DNA of 64,000 bases, taken from assembly GCF_014860165.1 (NCBI RefSeq), contig NZ_JACZKG010000058.1, positions 1 through 64,000 of the forward strand, in the 5' to 3' direction. Source of the stretch: Devosia sp. (lineage in GTDB: Bacteria; Pseudomonadota; Alphaproteobacteria; Rhizobiales; Devosiaceae). The notes under the pieces were generated by a model. That model saw only the letters and a program-made list of their open reading frames with translations. It searched no databases and was not told where the DNA came from. The translations under genes were made by a program, and so were the position numbers. Positions 42,868 to 55,451 of this stretch are shown one piece after another. Every line of letters starts with the position of its first letter. Within the stretch, counting starts at the first letter, position 1.

Positions 42868-44135
42868 ATGGCAGACTACAGGACACCATCGCCGCTGGCC
42901 CGCGAGGCCATGGCCTATGTGCTGGCCGGTGGGCGCGGCACGCGCCTGATGGAACTGACCGACCGGCGCGCCAAGCCGGCGGTGTATTTTGGCGGCAAGT
43001 CGCGCATCATCGATTTCGCGTTGTCCAATGCGATCAATTCGGGCATCCGCCGTATTTCGGTGGCGACGCAATACCAGGCGCACAGCCTGATCCGCCACCT
43101 GTCGCGCGGCTGGAACTTCCTGCGCCCCGAGCGCAACGAGAGCTTCGACGTGCTGCCGGCCAGCCAGCGGGTAGCCGAGGACATGTGGTATGCCGGCACC
43201 GCCGACGCGGTGTACCAGAACATGGACATCATCGAGGATTACGGCGCCCGCTATATCGTGATCCTGGCCGGCGACCACATCTACAAGATGGACTACGAAA
43301 TCATGCTCCGGCAGCATGTGGATACGGGCGCCGACGTGACCATCGGGTGCCTGGAAGTGCCGCGCATGGAGGCCACCGGCTTCGGCGTGATGCATGTGGA
43401 CGGGCGCGACCGGGTGGTCGATTTCGTCGAAAAGCCGAAAGACCCGCCGGCAATCCCGGACAGGCCGGACACGGCGCTGGCCAGCATGGGCATCTATGTG
43501 TTCGAGACGCGGTTCCTGATGGAACAGCTGCGCCGCGACGCGGCCACGGAGGGCTCGAGCCGCGATTTCGGCAAGGACATCATTCCCTATATCGTCAAGA
43601 ACGGCACGGCCTGGGCGCACCGTTTCACCCGGTCCTGCGTGCGCTCATCCAAGGAAGACGTGGCCTATTGGCGGGACGTCGGCACCATCGACGCCTATTG
43701 GAAGGCTTCGATCGACCTGACCGATATCGAACCGCAGCTCGATCTCTATGACCGCGACTGGCCGATCTGGACCTATGCCGAGATCACGCCGCCGGCCAAG
43801 TTCGTGCATGATTTCGACGGCCGCCGAGGCTCTGCCGTCAATTCGCTGGTGTCGGGCGACTGCATCATCTCGGGCGGGCATCTGCAAAGGACGCTGCTGT
43901 CAACGGGGTCGCGCGTCCATTCCTACTCGGTGCTCGAGGAGGCGGTGGTGCTGCCCTATTGCGATATCGGGCGCAATGCGCGGCTCAAGAAAGTGGTGAT
44001 CGACCGCGGCGTCAACATTCCGGAAGGGCTGGTGGTGGGCGAGGACCCCGAATTCGACGCCAAGTGGTTCCGCCGCACCGACGAGGGCGTGACCCTGATC
44101 ACCCAGCACATGATCAACAAGTATCTGGCGGGCCG

Positions 44136-44139
<4 letters not shown>
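42868..44139 (+). CDS. glgC: Glucose-1-phosphate adenylyltransferase
   Basis: The 423-residue protein has the nucleotidyl-transferase signature [64 protein letters not shown] and a C-terminal left-handed helix region. It makes ADP-glucose, the committed step of glycogen synthesis. The stop overlaps the glgA start (ATGA at 44136), so the two are translationally coupled. Confidence 0.94.
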
Positions 44140-47214
<3,075 letters not shown>

Positions 47215-47227
47215 CATCGGAAGACCA

Positions 47228-49225
47228 ATGAAACCCATGCTGGTCCCCAACGGGGGCAGTATTACCCATCTGGGCGCCACGGTGACCGAGGTGGGTGTCA
47301 ACTTTGCCGTCTATTCGGAGAGCGCCACCAAGATCTGGGTGTCGGTTTTCGATGAGCAGGACCAGGAGACGGACCGGTTCGAGCTGGACGTGCACCAGGA
47401 TCATATCCACGCCGGGCTGATTGCCGGGCTGGCGGCCGGGGCTCGCTATGGGTTGCGGGCCGACGGTCCCTATGATCCGGACCAGGGCTATTTCTTCGAC
47501 CCGATGAAGCTGCTGGTCGATCCCTATGCCAAGCGGCTCGACCGGGTGTTCGTGCGCTCGCCGCGGCTGCGGCTGGATCGGGCCGAGGCGGTCGATACGG
47601 CGCCGCTGGTGCCCAAGGCGATCGTGGTCAGCAATAGCGGCGAGAACATCCTGCCGCGCAAGAAGGCGCCGAGCATGTTCTACGAGATGAACGTGCGCGG
47701 CTACACCATGCGCCACCCCAGCGTGCAGGGGCCGTTGCGCGGCACCATCGCGGCGCTGACGACGCAGCGGGTGATCGACCACCTCAAATATATCGGGGTC
47801 GATACGCTGCAGTTGATGCCGACGGCGGCGTGGATCGACGAGGGCCACCTGCCGCAGCTTGGGCTGACCAATGCCTGGGGCTACAACCCGGTAGTCTATT
47901 CGGCGGTTGATCCGCGGCTGGCGCCGCGCGGGCCGCATGAACTGCGCCACATGACCGATCTCTATCGCAAGAACGGCATCTCGGTGATCCTGGACGTGGT
48001 CTATAACCACACCGGCGAAGGCGACGCCAATGGGCCGATGCTGAGCCTGATGGGGCTGGATGCCAGGACCTATTACCGGTTCGTGGAAGTCGACGGCAGG
48101 CAGCACCTGGTCAACGATGCCGGCACCGGCAATACCCTGCGCTGCGACCATCCGGCGACGCAGCGGCTGGTGATCGACAGCCTGCGCTATTGGGTCGAGG
48201 AAATGGGCGTTTCCGGCTTCCGCTTCGACCTGGCGACGGTGCTGGGGCGCGATCCCGGGTTCAATCCGAATGCCGAGATGCTGCAGAAGATCAAGGCCGA
48301 TCCGGTGCTCAAGCAGTGCATCCTGGTGGCCGAGCCATGGGATCCGGGCCCGGGCGGCTATGCGCTGGGGCAGTTCGGCAAGGAGTTCAAGGAACACAAC
48401 GACACGTTCCGCGACGACATCCGCGAGTTCTGGCGCGGCGAGGATGGCAAGATCGGCGCGCTGGCCGGCAAGGTCGCCGGTTCGGCGGAAATCTTCAATT
48501 TCGCCGGCCGCAAGCCGAGCCACGGCGTCAACATGCTGGCCGTGCATGACGGCTTCACCCTGCGGGACCTGGTGAGCTATCACGACAAGCACAACCAGGC
48601 GAATGGCGAGAACAATCGCGACGGCCACAACCACAATGCTTCGTGGAATTGCGGCGTCGAGGGCGAGACCGACGACGAGGCCATCAATGCCGCGCGCAAG
48701 CGCGATGTGCGCGCTCTGCTGGCTACGCTGTTCCTGTCACGCGGGGTGCCGCTGCTGCAGCAGGGCGACGAGATGTTCCGCACCCAGCAGGGCAATAACA
48801 ATGCCTATGCCCAGGACAACGAGATCACCTGGCTGGACTGGGAAAGTGCCGATGGCGACATGGTCGATTTCGTCGCCGCGCTGAGCAAGTTTCGCAAGGC
48901 GCATGTCACGCTGACGCATGACCATTTCCTGAGCGGGCAGGACAAGAACGGCGTGCGTGACGTCGTCTGGCTGCATCCGGATGGACGCGAGATGAATGAG
49001 GGCGACTGGGGCTATTCGGGCGCATCGACGCTGGGCATGCACCTTCGGCACAAGGATGACGAAGTCCTCGTGTGGTTCAACCGCCGCAGCGAACCGGTGG
49101 TGGCGCGGCTGCCCGAGGGTGGCTGGCAGGTGGGGATCTTGTCGGATAACACCACCAGCGTCGCTGTTTCCGAGGGTACCGCGACGCTGTCGCCGCGTTC
49201 GGTCGTGGCGCTCGTCCGCCCATGA
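47228..49225 (+). CDS. glgX: Glycogen debranching enzyme (isoamylase type)
   Basis: I start this at ATG 47228 (665 residues, CGGAAGA upstream) because the longer frame starts inside pgm. An N-terminal CBM48 domain precedes the GH13 barrel with ILDVVYNHTGEG, GFRFDLATVLGRD (nucleophile), ILVAEPWDPGPGGY (acid/base) and MLAVHDGFTLRDLVSYHDKHN. It removes alpha-1,6 branches left by GlgP. It is the last enzyme gene of the operon and overlaps the next gene by four bases. Confidence 0.9.
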   Translation: MKPMLVPNGGSITHLGATVTEVGVNFAVYSESATKIWVSVFDEQDQETDRFELDVHQDHIHAGLIAGLAAGARYGLRADGPYDPDQGYFFDPMKLLVDPYAKRLDRVFVRSPRLRLDRAEAVDTAPLVPKAIVVSNSGENILPRKKAPSMFYEMNVRGYTMRHPSVQGPLRGTIAALTTQRVIDHLKYIGVDTLQLMPTAAWIDEGHLPQLGLTNAWGYNPVVYSAVDPRLAPRGPHELRHMTDLYRKNGISVILDVVYNHTGEGDANGPMLSLMGLDARTYYRFVEVDGRQHLVNDAGTGNTLRCDHPATQRLVIDSLRYWVEEMGVSGFRFDLATVLGRDPGFNPNAEMLQKIKADPVLKQCILVAEPWDPGPGGYALGQFGKEFKEHNDTFRDDIREFWRGEDGKIGALAGKVAGSAEIFNFAGRKPSHGVNMLAVHDGFTLRDLVSYHDKHNQANGENNRDGHNHNASWNCGVEGETDDEAINAARKRDVRALLATLFLSRGVPLLQQGDEMFRTQQGNNNAYAQDNEITWLDWESADGDMVDFVAALSKFRKAHVTLTHDHFLSGQDKNGVRDVVWLHPDGREMNEGDWGYSGASTLGMHLRHKDDEVLVWFNRRSEPVVARLPEGGWQVGILSDNTTSVAVSEGTATLSPRSVVALVRP

Positions 49226-49956
49226 TAATCGCGCAGCTCAGCGACATTCACGCCGAAGGCAGCGCGGAAGTGCTACAGCGGCTGGATCGCGTGCTGGACT
49301 GGCTGCGACCGATGCGGCCGGACGCGCTTGTTGTCAGCGGCGACCTGGCGGAGGCGGAGCACCAGCGAAGCTATCGTGAGGTTCGCGAGCGGCTGGAGAG
49401 TCTTGATGCACCGTTCTTCGTGGTGCCCGGCAATGTGGACGACCATCGTCTGATGCTGGCGGCGTTCGGCGACCGCTTCGGGTGGACACAAGAACGGCCG
49501 CTCAATGTGAGTGCCCGGCTGGCCGGAGACGCGCTGCGGGTGATCGGCCTCGATGTCACGGTGGCCGGGGCGCATCATGGCGACGCGCGGCCGGTGCTGG
49601 ACTGGCTGGCAAGCGAGCTCAATTCCGGCGGGCCGCCGGCGCTGATCTTCCAGCACCAGCATCCGTTTCCTTGCGGGATCGACGGCAAGGACCGCAATAT
49701 CTGCCTCGGTGGGGACGAACTCGCCCGGGTGATCGAGGAAGCCCATGACGAGGTGATCGCGCTGACCTGCGGACATGTGCATCGCCCGATGTTCACCCGC
49801 TTTGCCAATCGATCCGCGACGATGGCGCCATCGGTGGCGCGGGCGAACCGGCTGCGTATCGACGGTCGCGAGAGCGGTATCAGCGATCCGCCCGGGCTGT
49901 TGATCCACCACTATAGTGCGGGCCAACTGGTGAGCCATGTGGTGATGGTCAGCTAG
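49222..49956 (+). CDS. Metallophosphoesterase, CpdA-like
   Basis: The 244-residue protein starts with ATGA overlap on glgX. It carries the calcineurin-like metal motifs AQLSDIHAEG (D-x-H), ALVVSGDLAE (GD), VVPGNVDDHR (GNHD-like, with D replacing H) and TCGHVHRP (GHxH). Such enzymes may hydrolyse cAMP or other phosphodiesters. A role in glycogen control is suggested only by operon position. The substrate is unknown. Confidence 0.78.
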   Translation: MIIAQLSDIHAEGSAEVLQRLDRVLDWLRPMRPDALVVSGDLAEAEHQRSYREVRERLESLDAPFFVVPGNVDDHRLMLAAFGDRFGWTQERPLNVSARLAGDALRVIGLDVTVAGAHHGDARPVLDWLASELNSGGPPALIFQHQHPFPCGIDGKDRNICLGGDELARVIEEAHDEVIALTCGHVHRPMFTRFANRSATMAPSVARANRLRIDGRESGISDPPGLLIHHYSAGQLVSHVVMVS

Positions 49957-49993
49957 GACGCTGGCGCGCGGATGACACATAGCGTCTGCGGCG

Positions 49994-50458
49994 TCAGAGG
50001 GGTGCTTCGACCATGCCGGCGCGGCGATAGAGGCCGATTGCCGGGGCGTTTACGGCGACGACCTTGAGATCGACATATGGCAGGCCGCGGGCCTGGAAGG
50101 CCTGAAATGCCTGTTGCAGGAGGGCATCGGCCACGCCCTTGCCGCGCCAGGCGGGAATGACGGCAATGTCCTTGATGAAGCCGGTATTCCAGCACAAGGC
50201 GAGACCAATCGCCGAGCCACTGGTATCGACCGCAATGAAGACCAGTGCGGGGTCGAATTCCGCATCACTGGCTACCGCGGACCACCAATCGGCGAAGGCG
50301 GGTACGGAGCCGAAGCCGTTGCCATAGGCGTCGGTGAGAATTGCGTGGAGCGCCTGCGGCTCGACATGCGGGAGCGCGGACGGAAGTGCACCGACGGGCC
50401 AGGTGGCTGGCGGAAGCTCGCCATCCAGATGCCGGCGCATCCGCAGGATGTAGCCCAT
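49994..50458 (-). CDS. GNAT family acetyltransferase
   Basis: The 154-residue protein has the acetyl-CoA-binding motif A region IAVIPAWRGKGVADALLQQAFQAF and VNAPAIGLYRRAGM near the end, typical of GNAT. The substrate cannot be inferred. It follows ureG with only two bases between stop and start and thus ends the ure operon, converging on the glycogen operon. Confidence 0.8.
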   Translation of the reverse strand: MGYILRMRRHLDGELPPATWPVGALPSALPHVEPQALHAILTDAYGNGFGSVPAFADWWSAVASDAEFDPALVFIAVDTSGSAIGLALCWNTGFIKDIAVIPAWRGKGVADALLQQAFQAFQARGLPYVDLKVVAVNAPAIGLYRRAGMVEAPL

Positions 50459-50460
50459 CT

Positions 50461-51089
<629 letters not shown>

Positions 51090-51093
<4 letters not shown>

Positions 51094-51521
51094 AGCAACC
51101 TCAGGATGACGAGTGCGACAAAGCCCAGCCCCAGGAACAGGCAGAGCGGCGAATAGACCCTGGCGTCATTGAGCCGGAAATTGGGTTCGGGGGTCTTTGC
51201 GGCCCACCACGCGGTATAGCCGACAATGCCACGCGCCAGGAACACCGCGGCCAGCGGCAGGCCGATCAGGCTCAGTGTCAGGCCGCCGCTGTCGTGATCG
51301 GCGAGGGCCAGGGCGATGATGCCAGCGGCGAGTGTCGCCACCGCCACCGCGAAAGAGGCGAGGCGGGGCGGCATGCGCTCGATGCCTTCGAAGCCGACCA
51401 CGGTCTGGGCAAGCAGCTTTTCGGAGCGGATGGGCCAGGTGCGACCGATGGACCAGAGGAAATGGGCGGTCGAGACGGCCAGCAGGATGACGAACATCAG
51501 GGCCGCGATCAGCATGCTCAT
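51090..51521 (-). CDS. Small membrane protein between ureF and ureG (DUF3995-like)
   Basis: The 143-residue protein has about four membrane segments ([71 protein letters not shown]), with WSIGRTWPI and a Thr/Pro-rich [13 protein letters not shown] box that resembles DUF3995 proteins. It overlaps both ureF (at 51518) and ureG (at 51090) by four bases, so all are translated together. A nickel- or urea-related role is possible but not shown. Confidence 0.65.
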
Positions 51522-52180
51522 GAGCGGAATATTCTCGTGGTCAGGGTTTCGTGGGACATCTGGGCAATATCGGCGGCATAGGCCACCGCGCCAATATCAT
51601 CGAGTGCGGCATGCTGGCACAGCTCGGCCATGGAGGCTATGGCCGGCTCCAGCGTGGCCATGATGGCCAGGCCATCGGACTGGCCAATGGGCACGAGGCG
51701 GACTGCCACGGAGACCTGGCTGTGAACGCTTGCCGTGAGCCAGGCCAGCAGCGTGGCGTCGAGAGCAATGCCGTGACCGGCGGCGACGGCGCCGACGGCG
51801 ATGGGGTAAGGGGAGGGAGTGGGCAGGTTGGCAAGGACTGGCGTCGGCCAGGCGCGGAGGGCGGTGGCAAAGGCGGCGCCGGTGATGGTGGTTTCCTCGT
51901 GCCGCTCGCGGGCAGGGGTGAGGGCGAGGCAGAGGTCGGCGAGATCGCGCAGGACCGTCGCATCATCGCCAGCGGCGTGAGCATGCGCCAACAGGATGGC
52001 GTCGGTGCGCAGGCTGCCATGGGTCAGCACGCCCTCTATCCAGGCCTGGGTGGTGGCGCGATCATGTACCGTGCCTGATGCAATGGCGGATTCGAGCCCG
52101 GCCGACCAGGCGAAGGCGCCGACCGGGAAGGCGGGCGACAGCCAGGTCAGGAGCTTTTGCAGATCGGCACTGGTGGTCAT
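51518..52180 (-). CDS. ureF: Urease accessory protein UreF
   Basis: The 220-residue, mostly helical protein has the UreF opening LLTWLSPAFPVGAFAWSAGLESAIASG and a central LRAWPTPVLANL region. UreF acts as scaffold/GTPase-activating partner in the UreDFG complex. The ATG overlaps the ureE stop by four bases, and the stop overlaps the next gene by four. Confidence 0.92.
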   Translation of the reverse strand: MTTSADLQKLLTWLSPAFPVGAFAWSAGLESAIASGTVHDRATTQAWIEGVLTHGSLRTDAILLAHAHAAGDDATVLRDLADLCLALTPARERHEETTITGAAFATALRAWPTPVLANLPTPSPYPIAVGAVAAGHGIALDATLLAWLTASVHSQVSVAVRLVPIGQSDGLAIMATLEPAIASMAELCQHAALDDIGAVAYAADIAQMSHETLTTRIFRS

Positions 52181-52641
52181 CGGGCCAGCAGAGCGTGGCC
52201 GTGATCGGCATGGCTGTGATAGGCGCCGTGTTCGGCGAAGAACGGCTCGGAGATGTCGGTCACCGTGGCGCCAAGGCCGGCCAGCATGGTCTTGAGCACG
52301 TGGTCGCGCTTGATGAGGATGCGGTCAGCTTCGAGCTGGGCCGAGGTGTGGCGATTGCCGATATGCCAGGCGAGGCGGACCAGATGGGCGGGGTCGCGCC
52401 CGCGGACCTCATAGAGCAGTTCTTCGGCGGCGATGACTTCCACCAGCCGCCCATCTTCGAGCTGCAGGGCGCTGCCATGTTCGAGGGTGATGGTCTGGGG
52501 GAAATCCACCATGACCTCATCGCCATGCACGAGGCGCAGGAGCTTGCGGCGCAGGCGGCGCTCATCGTGTTCGAGGGTGACCAGATCGAAGGGAATGCCC
52601 TGCCCGTGATCGGGCGGAAGAAGGGAAACGACGCGCAGCAT
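52177..52641 (-). CDS. ureE: Urease accessory nickel metallochaperone UreE
   Basis: The start at ATG 52641 gives 154 residues. UreE N- and C-terminal domains are seen (DERRLRRKLLRLVHGDEVMVDFPQ; YEVRGRDPAHLVRLAWHIGNRHT with the nickel-binding His). The tail is modestly His-rich (HGAYHSHADHGH). It supplies nickel to UreG. It lies 26 bases after the 52668 membrane gene in this direction. Confidence 0.92.
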   Translation of the reverse strand: MLRVVSLLPPDHGQGIPFDLVTLEHDERRLRRKLLRLVHGDEVMVDFPQTITLEHGSALQLEDGRLVEVIAAEELLYEVRGRDPAHLVRLAWHIGNRHTSAQLEADRILIKRDHVLKTMLAGLGATVTDISEPFFAEHGAYHSHADHGHALLAR

Positions 52642-52667
52642 TGGCTCTGGGTAGGTCCGTGATCGGG

Positions 52668-53255
52668 TCAGGTCACCGTATAGAAGAACCGGCTGATCCA
52701 ATAGGCCTGATAGGCGATATGCAGCAGCACCGCCGTCAGGTGGACGCGCCGGTCGGTCGAGCGGATGGCGATGGCGCACAGGATCAGGCCGAGCGGCACT
52801 TGGATGAAATATTCCAGGCCGAAACGGTTCCAGTAGGCCTCGCCCTTGATGAGCGTATCGACGGTGTCGAGGACGAAGGTGGCAGCGAAGAGGCCGAAGA
52901 ACCAGCCGCGGCGCTTGAGGAAGAAATCCTCGTAGCCGTCATATTCAGCGACGCTGTCGGGGGAGAGCAGGGCGGCGAGCAGGAACAGGGTGACCGCATA
53001 GAGGATGAGGAACAGCGTGACCCCGAAGGTCCAGTATTCCAGCCGGAACAGCGCGAACTGCCACCACCAGAACAGCACGAGTTCCACCAGGATGGAGCCG
53101 ATCCACAGCAGGTGAAGCGTCGACACGCGCGAGCGGTGCGGGTGCTGGATCAACCCGGCCACCGTCATCAGCAGGCGGGTAATGCCCAGGCCGACAATCA
53201 TGCCCATGACGATGCGGACATGGGGGAAGAGCTCGTGGATGTCGGCGGGGTCCAT
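52668..53255 (-). CDS. Hypothetical multi-span membrane protein
   Basis: The 195-residue protein has about six hydrophobic segments (VMGMIVGLGITRLLMTVAGL, LLWIGSILVELVLFWWW, FLILYAVTLFLLAALL, WFFGLFAATFVLDTV, YFIQVPLGLILCAIAI, VLLHIAYQAYWI). The family is not recognised. It is one of five genes lying between ureC and ureE. The link to urease is by position only. Confidence 0.6.
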   Translation of the reverse strand: MDPADIHELFPHVRIVMGMIVGLGITRLLMTVAGLIQHPHRSRVSTLHLLWIGSILVELVLFWWWQFALFRLEYWTFGVTLFLILYAVTLFLLAALLSPDSVAEYDGYEDFFLKRRGWFFGLFAATFVLDTVDTLIKGEAYWNRFGLEYFIQVPLGLILCAIAIRSTDRRVHLTAVLLHIAYQAYWISRFFYTVT

Positions 53256-53262
53256 GGCGGTC

Positions 53263-53646
53263 CTAGGGCGTGTTGGTCATTTCCGAGCAGGTGAGCACGG
53301 GTTCGGCATCTTCGCCAAGAGTGATGTCATAGAGGCTGGCATCGGCGCCCTTGGTCCACCAGGCCCATTGGCCGGAGACGTAGCGGACGCCGGAGGCAGC
53401 TATGACGGCCGCGAAGACCAGGGGTTCGGGCTCTTCGGCGATGGGCACCAGCGCCAGGAAATTGGGCGCGGCGTTGATGTAGGTGACGCTGAACGGCTCG
53501 CCCGCCGAGCAGTCGTAGAGGATTTCGCGGCGTTCGAAATCGGAGTCCGTGGCCAGTTCGAGTTCGATGGACGTTTCGACGGCCTGCGTGGGGACGGCGG
53601 CGAGCAGGGCTGTGGCGAGAAGAGCGATGAAGAGGGGCTGCGTCAT
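53263..53646 (-). CDS. MliC-like lysozyme-inhibitor domain protein, exported
   Basis: The start at ATG 53646 gives 127 residues with a signal peptide (IALLATALLAAVPTQA). The rest follows the MliC fold pattern: YDCSAGEPFSVTYINA ... AASGVRYVSGQWAWWTKGADASLYDI, with the conserved Ser in ASG and Lys in WTKG that insert into the active site of c-type lysozymes in known MliC proteins. It would sit in the periplasm; no lipobox Cys is evident. It may protect against host or eukaryotic lysozyme. Confidence 0.7.
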   Translation of the reverse strand: MTQPLFIALLATALLAAVPTQAVETSIELELATDSDFERREILYDCSAGEPFSVTYINAAPNFLALVPIAEEPEPLVFAAVIAASGVRYVSGQWAWWTKGADASLYDITLGEDAEPVLTCSEMTNTP

Positions 53647-53699
53647 GGGACCTCCGGGGTTGCTACGCCATGCTGCTATCGATGCGCGGCGGAATTGGG

Positions 53700-53996
53700 T
53701 CAGCGCGTATCGACATGATCGGGGTGAATGATCTCGACCTTGGATGACAGTACGAAGTCCAGAATGGCGGCGTTGAATGTCGCCAGGTGGGGCGATGCCA
53801 GGTGGCGGTCGAGGGTCTCGCGATCGTTCCACCGCTCTAAGCCCATCAGCCGGTCGGGATCGGTGACGCTGGCATGGAGATCATAATAGATGCAGCCAGA
53901 TTCCCGCCGGGCTGCATCAATCAGCGCATAGGCGGCCTCCACAAACGGCTCGAGCGCGCCCGGTCGGATGCGGAAGGTGGCGACGACGTAGATCAC
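53700..53996 (-). CDS. Antibiotic-biosynthesis-monooxygenase (ABM) fold protein
   Basis: The 98-residue protein has the ABM/quinol-monooxygenase pattern IYVVATFRIRPGALEPFVEAA ... SGCIYYDLHASVTDPDRLMGLERWNDRETLDRHLASPHLA. Members oxidise polyphenols or act without known substrate. It is one of the unrelated genes in the ureC-ureE gap. Confidence 0.8.
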   Translation of the reverse strand: MIYVVATFRIRPGALEPFVEAAYALIDAARRESGCIYYDLHASVTDPDRLMGLERWNDRETLDRHLASPHLATFNAAILDFVLSSKVEIIHPDHVDTR

Positions 53997-54052
53997 GCTG
54001 AGCTCCCTGATGTGGGGAGCCTAGCGCAATCGGCGCGGCGCCACCATGGCGA

Positions 54053-54505
54053 TCAGGCGAGGTAGACGATCAGCAGGGCGGCGCCGATGGCCACGGCGTC
54101 TTCGACAAGTGCGGCCGGTAGATCGCGACCGAACGCGCTGGCGAGGCGGGCACGGGCCGCAGCCCCGCCCAGCGTACCGATCACGGCGCCAAGGGCGCCA
54201 AGGACGGCGCCGGTGATCCAACTTGCCGGCATCAATAATGCGCCGGCGACCGCGCCCATGACGACGCGCGCACCGAACTGCATCCGTACCTTGCGGCTGG
54301 GCGCGGTGGGCAGTTGGTCGCCCACCAGTTCGGCGATGGCGACCAGGCTGAGGATGATGACGGCGATGATGTTGCCGAGGAAGGCGAGGGGCGTGGCGCT
54401 GAGATCGATCCAGCCGAGCCAGGCGGCCCACGAAATGGCGGCGATGGGTGTGAAGGCACGCAGACCGGCGACGACGCCAATGAGAATCGCAAAAATGTAG
54501 AGCAT
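54053..54505 (-). CDS. DUF4126-type membrane protein
   Basis: The 150-residue protein begins IFAILIGVVAGLRAFTPIAAISWAAWLGW and ends in DLPAALVEDAVAIGAALLIVY, with four or five hydrophobic segments and the central AIAELVGDQLPTAPSRK box. That is the DUF4126 pattern. No function is known. A small gene, it is in line with its neighbours on the minus strand. Confidence 0.7.
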   Translation of the reverse strand: MLYIFAILIGVVAGLRAFTPIAAISWAAWLGWIDLSATPLAFLGNIIAVIILSLVAIAELVGDQLPTAPSRKVRMQFGARVVMGAVAGALLMPASWITGAVLGALGAVIGTLGGAAARARLASAFGRDLPAALVEDAVAIGAALLIVYLA

Positions 54506-54567
54506 GGGTAGCCCCTGTGTGACGCTAGGCAGCCAGCGTGCTCCCGGCGTGACCGTCTGTCCAGAGG

Positions 54568-55404
54568 CTAAAGTGTTGCCGGGACAGGACGTTTGCCGTC
54601 GATGTCGGCGAGGTCGCAGTCCTGCGCCAGGGCCGCAGCGACATGGACGCGGCCGGATTTTTCCATGAGGCTCGCGTCGCGCCAGAGGCCGGATATGACG
54701 CGGCCGATGAATTGCGGCGATTCGGAATTGCCTAGATCGAAATACTGGGCGTTGCGCATGACCGCTTCCGTGCGGACGAGGCCCGGATAGAGCGCAATGG
54801 CGGCAACGTTATGCGGGCGCAGGTCATGCGCGAAGTCGGCGGCCATCTTGTCGGCGGCGGCCTTGGCGATGCCGTAGATGGCGTTGCCGTCATAGCGCTG
54901 GGCGGCCCAGAACGAGATGTTGACGATGAGGCCGGACCCGCGGGCGACCATGGCGGGGGCGGCAGCGCGGGCCGCAACGAAGGCGGCGCGCACGGCGACG
55001 TCGATCATGGCATGCCAGCGCCACATCGGTTGCTCCCAGAAGGGGCGCGGCCAGGTGAAATCGTCGCCCTCAGCCATGTTCTCGTAGCCCGGCCAGGCAT
55101 TGTTGACGAGAATATCAATGGGACCGTCGGCGGCGATGGTCTCGGCGACGGCGCGCTCGGTCTGGATATCGTCGGCATGGTCGCAGACATGGACGGTCAG
55201 CGCGCCGGGGAGGGATTGTGCTTCGGCGACGAGGCTGTCGAGCGAGCCCTCGAGCTGGGGGTGGGCCGCGGCCTGCGCGTCGGTGAGTGTGCGTGCGGTG
55301 ACATGCACGCGCGCGCCTTCGGCCAGCAGCGCCAGCGCGATGCCGCGACCGATGCCGCGGCTGGCGCCGGTGACGAGACAGACGGCATTGTTGATATCGC
55401 GCAT
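54568..55404 (-). CDS. Short-chain dehydrogenase/reductase
   Basis: The start at ATG 55404 gives 278 residues. The Rossmann motif VTGASRGIGRGIAL, DILVNNAWPG (NNAG-like), an active-site Ser-Tyr-x-x-x-Lys region (NISFWAAQRYDGNAIYGIAKAAADKMA) and NVAAIALYPGLVRTE (PG) are clear. The substrate is unknown. It starts 48 bases after ureC on the same strand and is first in the interposed group. Confidence 0.85.
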   Translation of the reverse strand: MRDINNAVCLVTGASRGIGRGIALALLAEGARVHVTARTLTDAQAAAHPQLEGSLDSLVAEAQSLPGALTVHVCDHADDIQTERAVAETIAADGPIDILVNNAWPGYENMAEGDDFTWPRPFWEQPMWRWHAMIDVAVRAAFVAARAAAPAMVARGSGLIVNISFWAAQRYDGNAIYGIAKAAADKMAADFAHDLRPHNVAAIALYPGLVRTEAVMRNAQYFDLGNSESPQFIGRVISGLWRDASLMEKSGRVHVAAALAQDCDLADIDGKRPVPATL

Positions 55405-55451
55405 GAAATGTTCCTCCCGACTCGGGGTGGAACATAGCATGAACATTTGGG

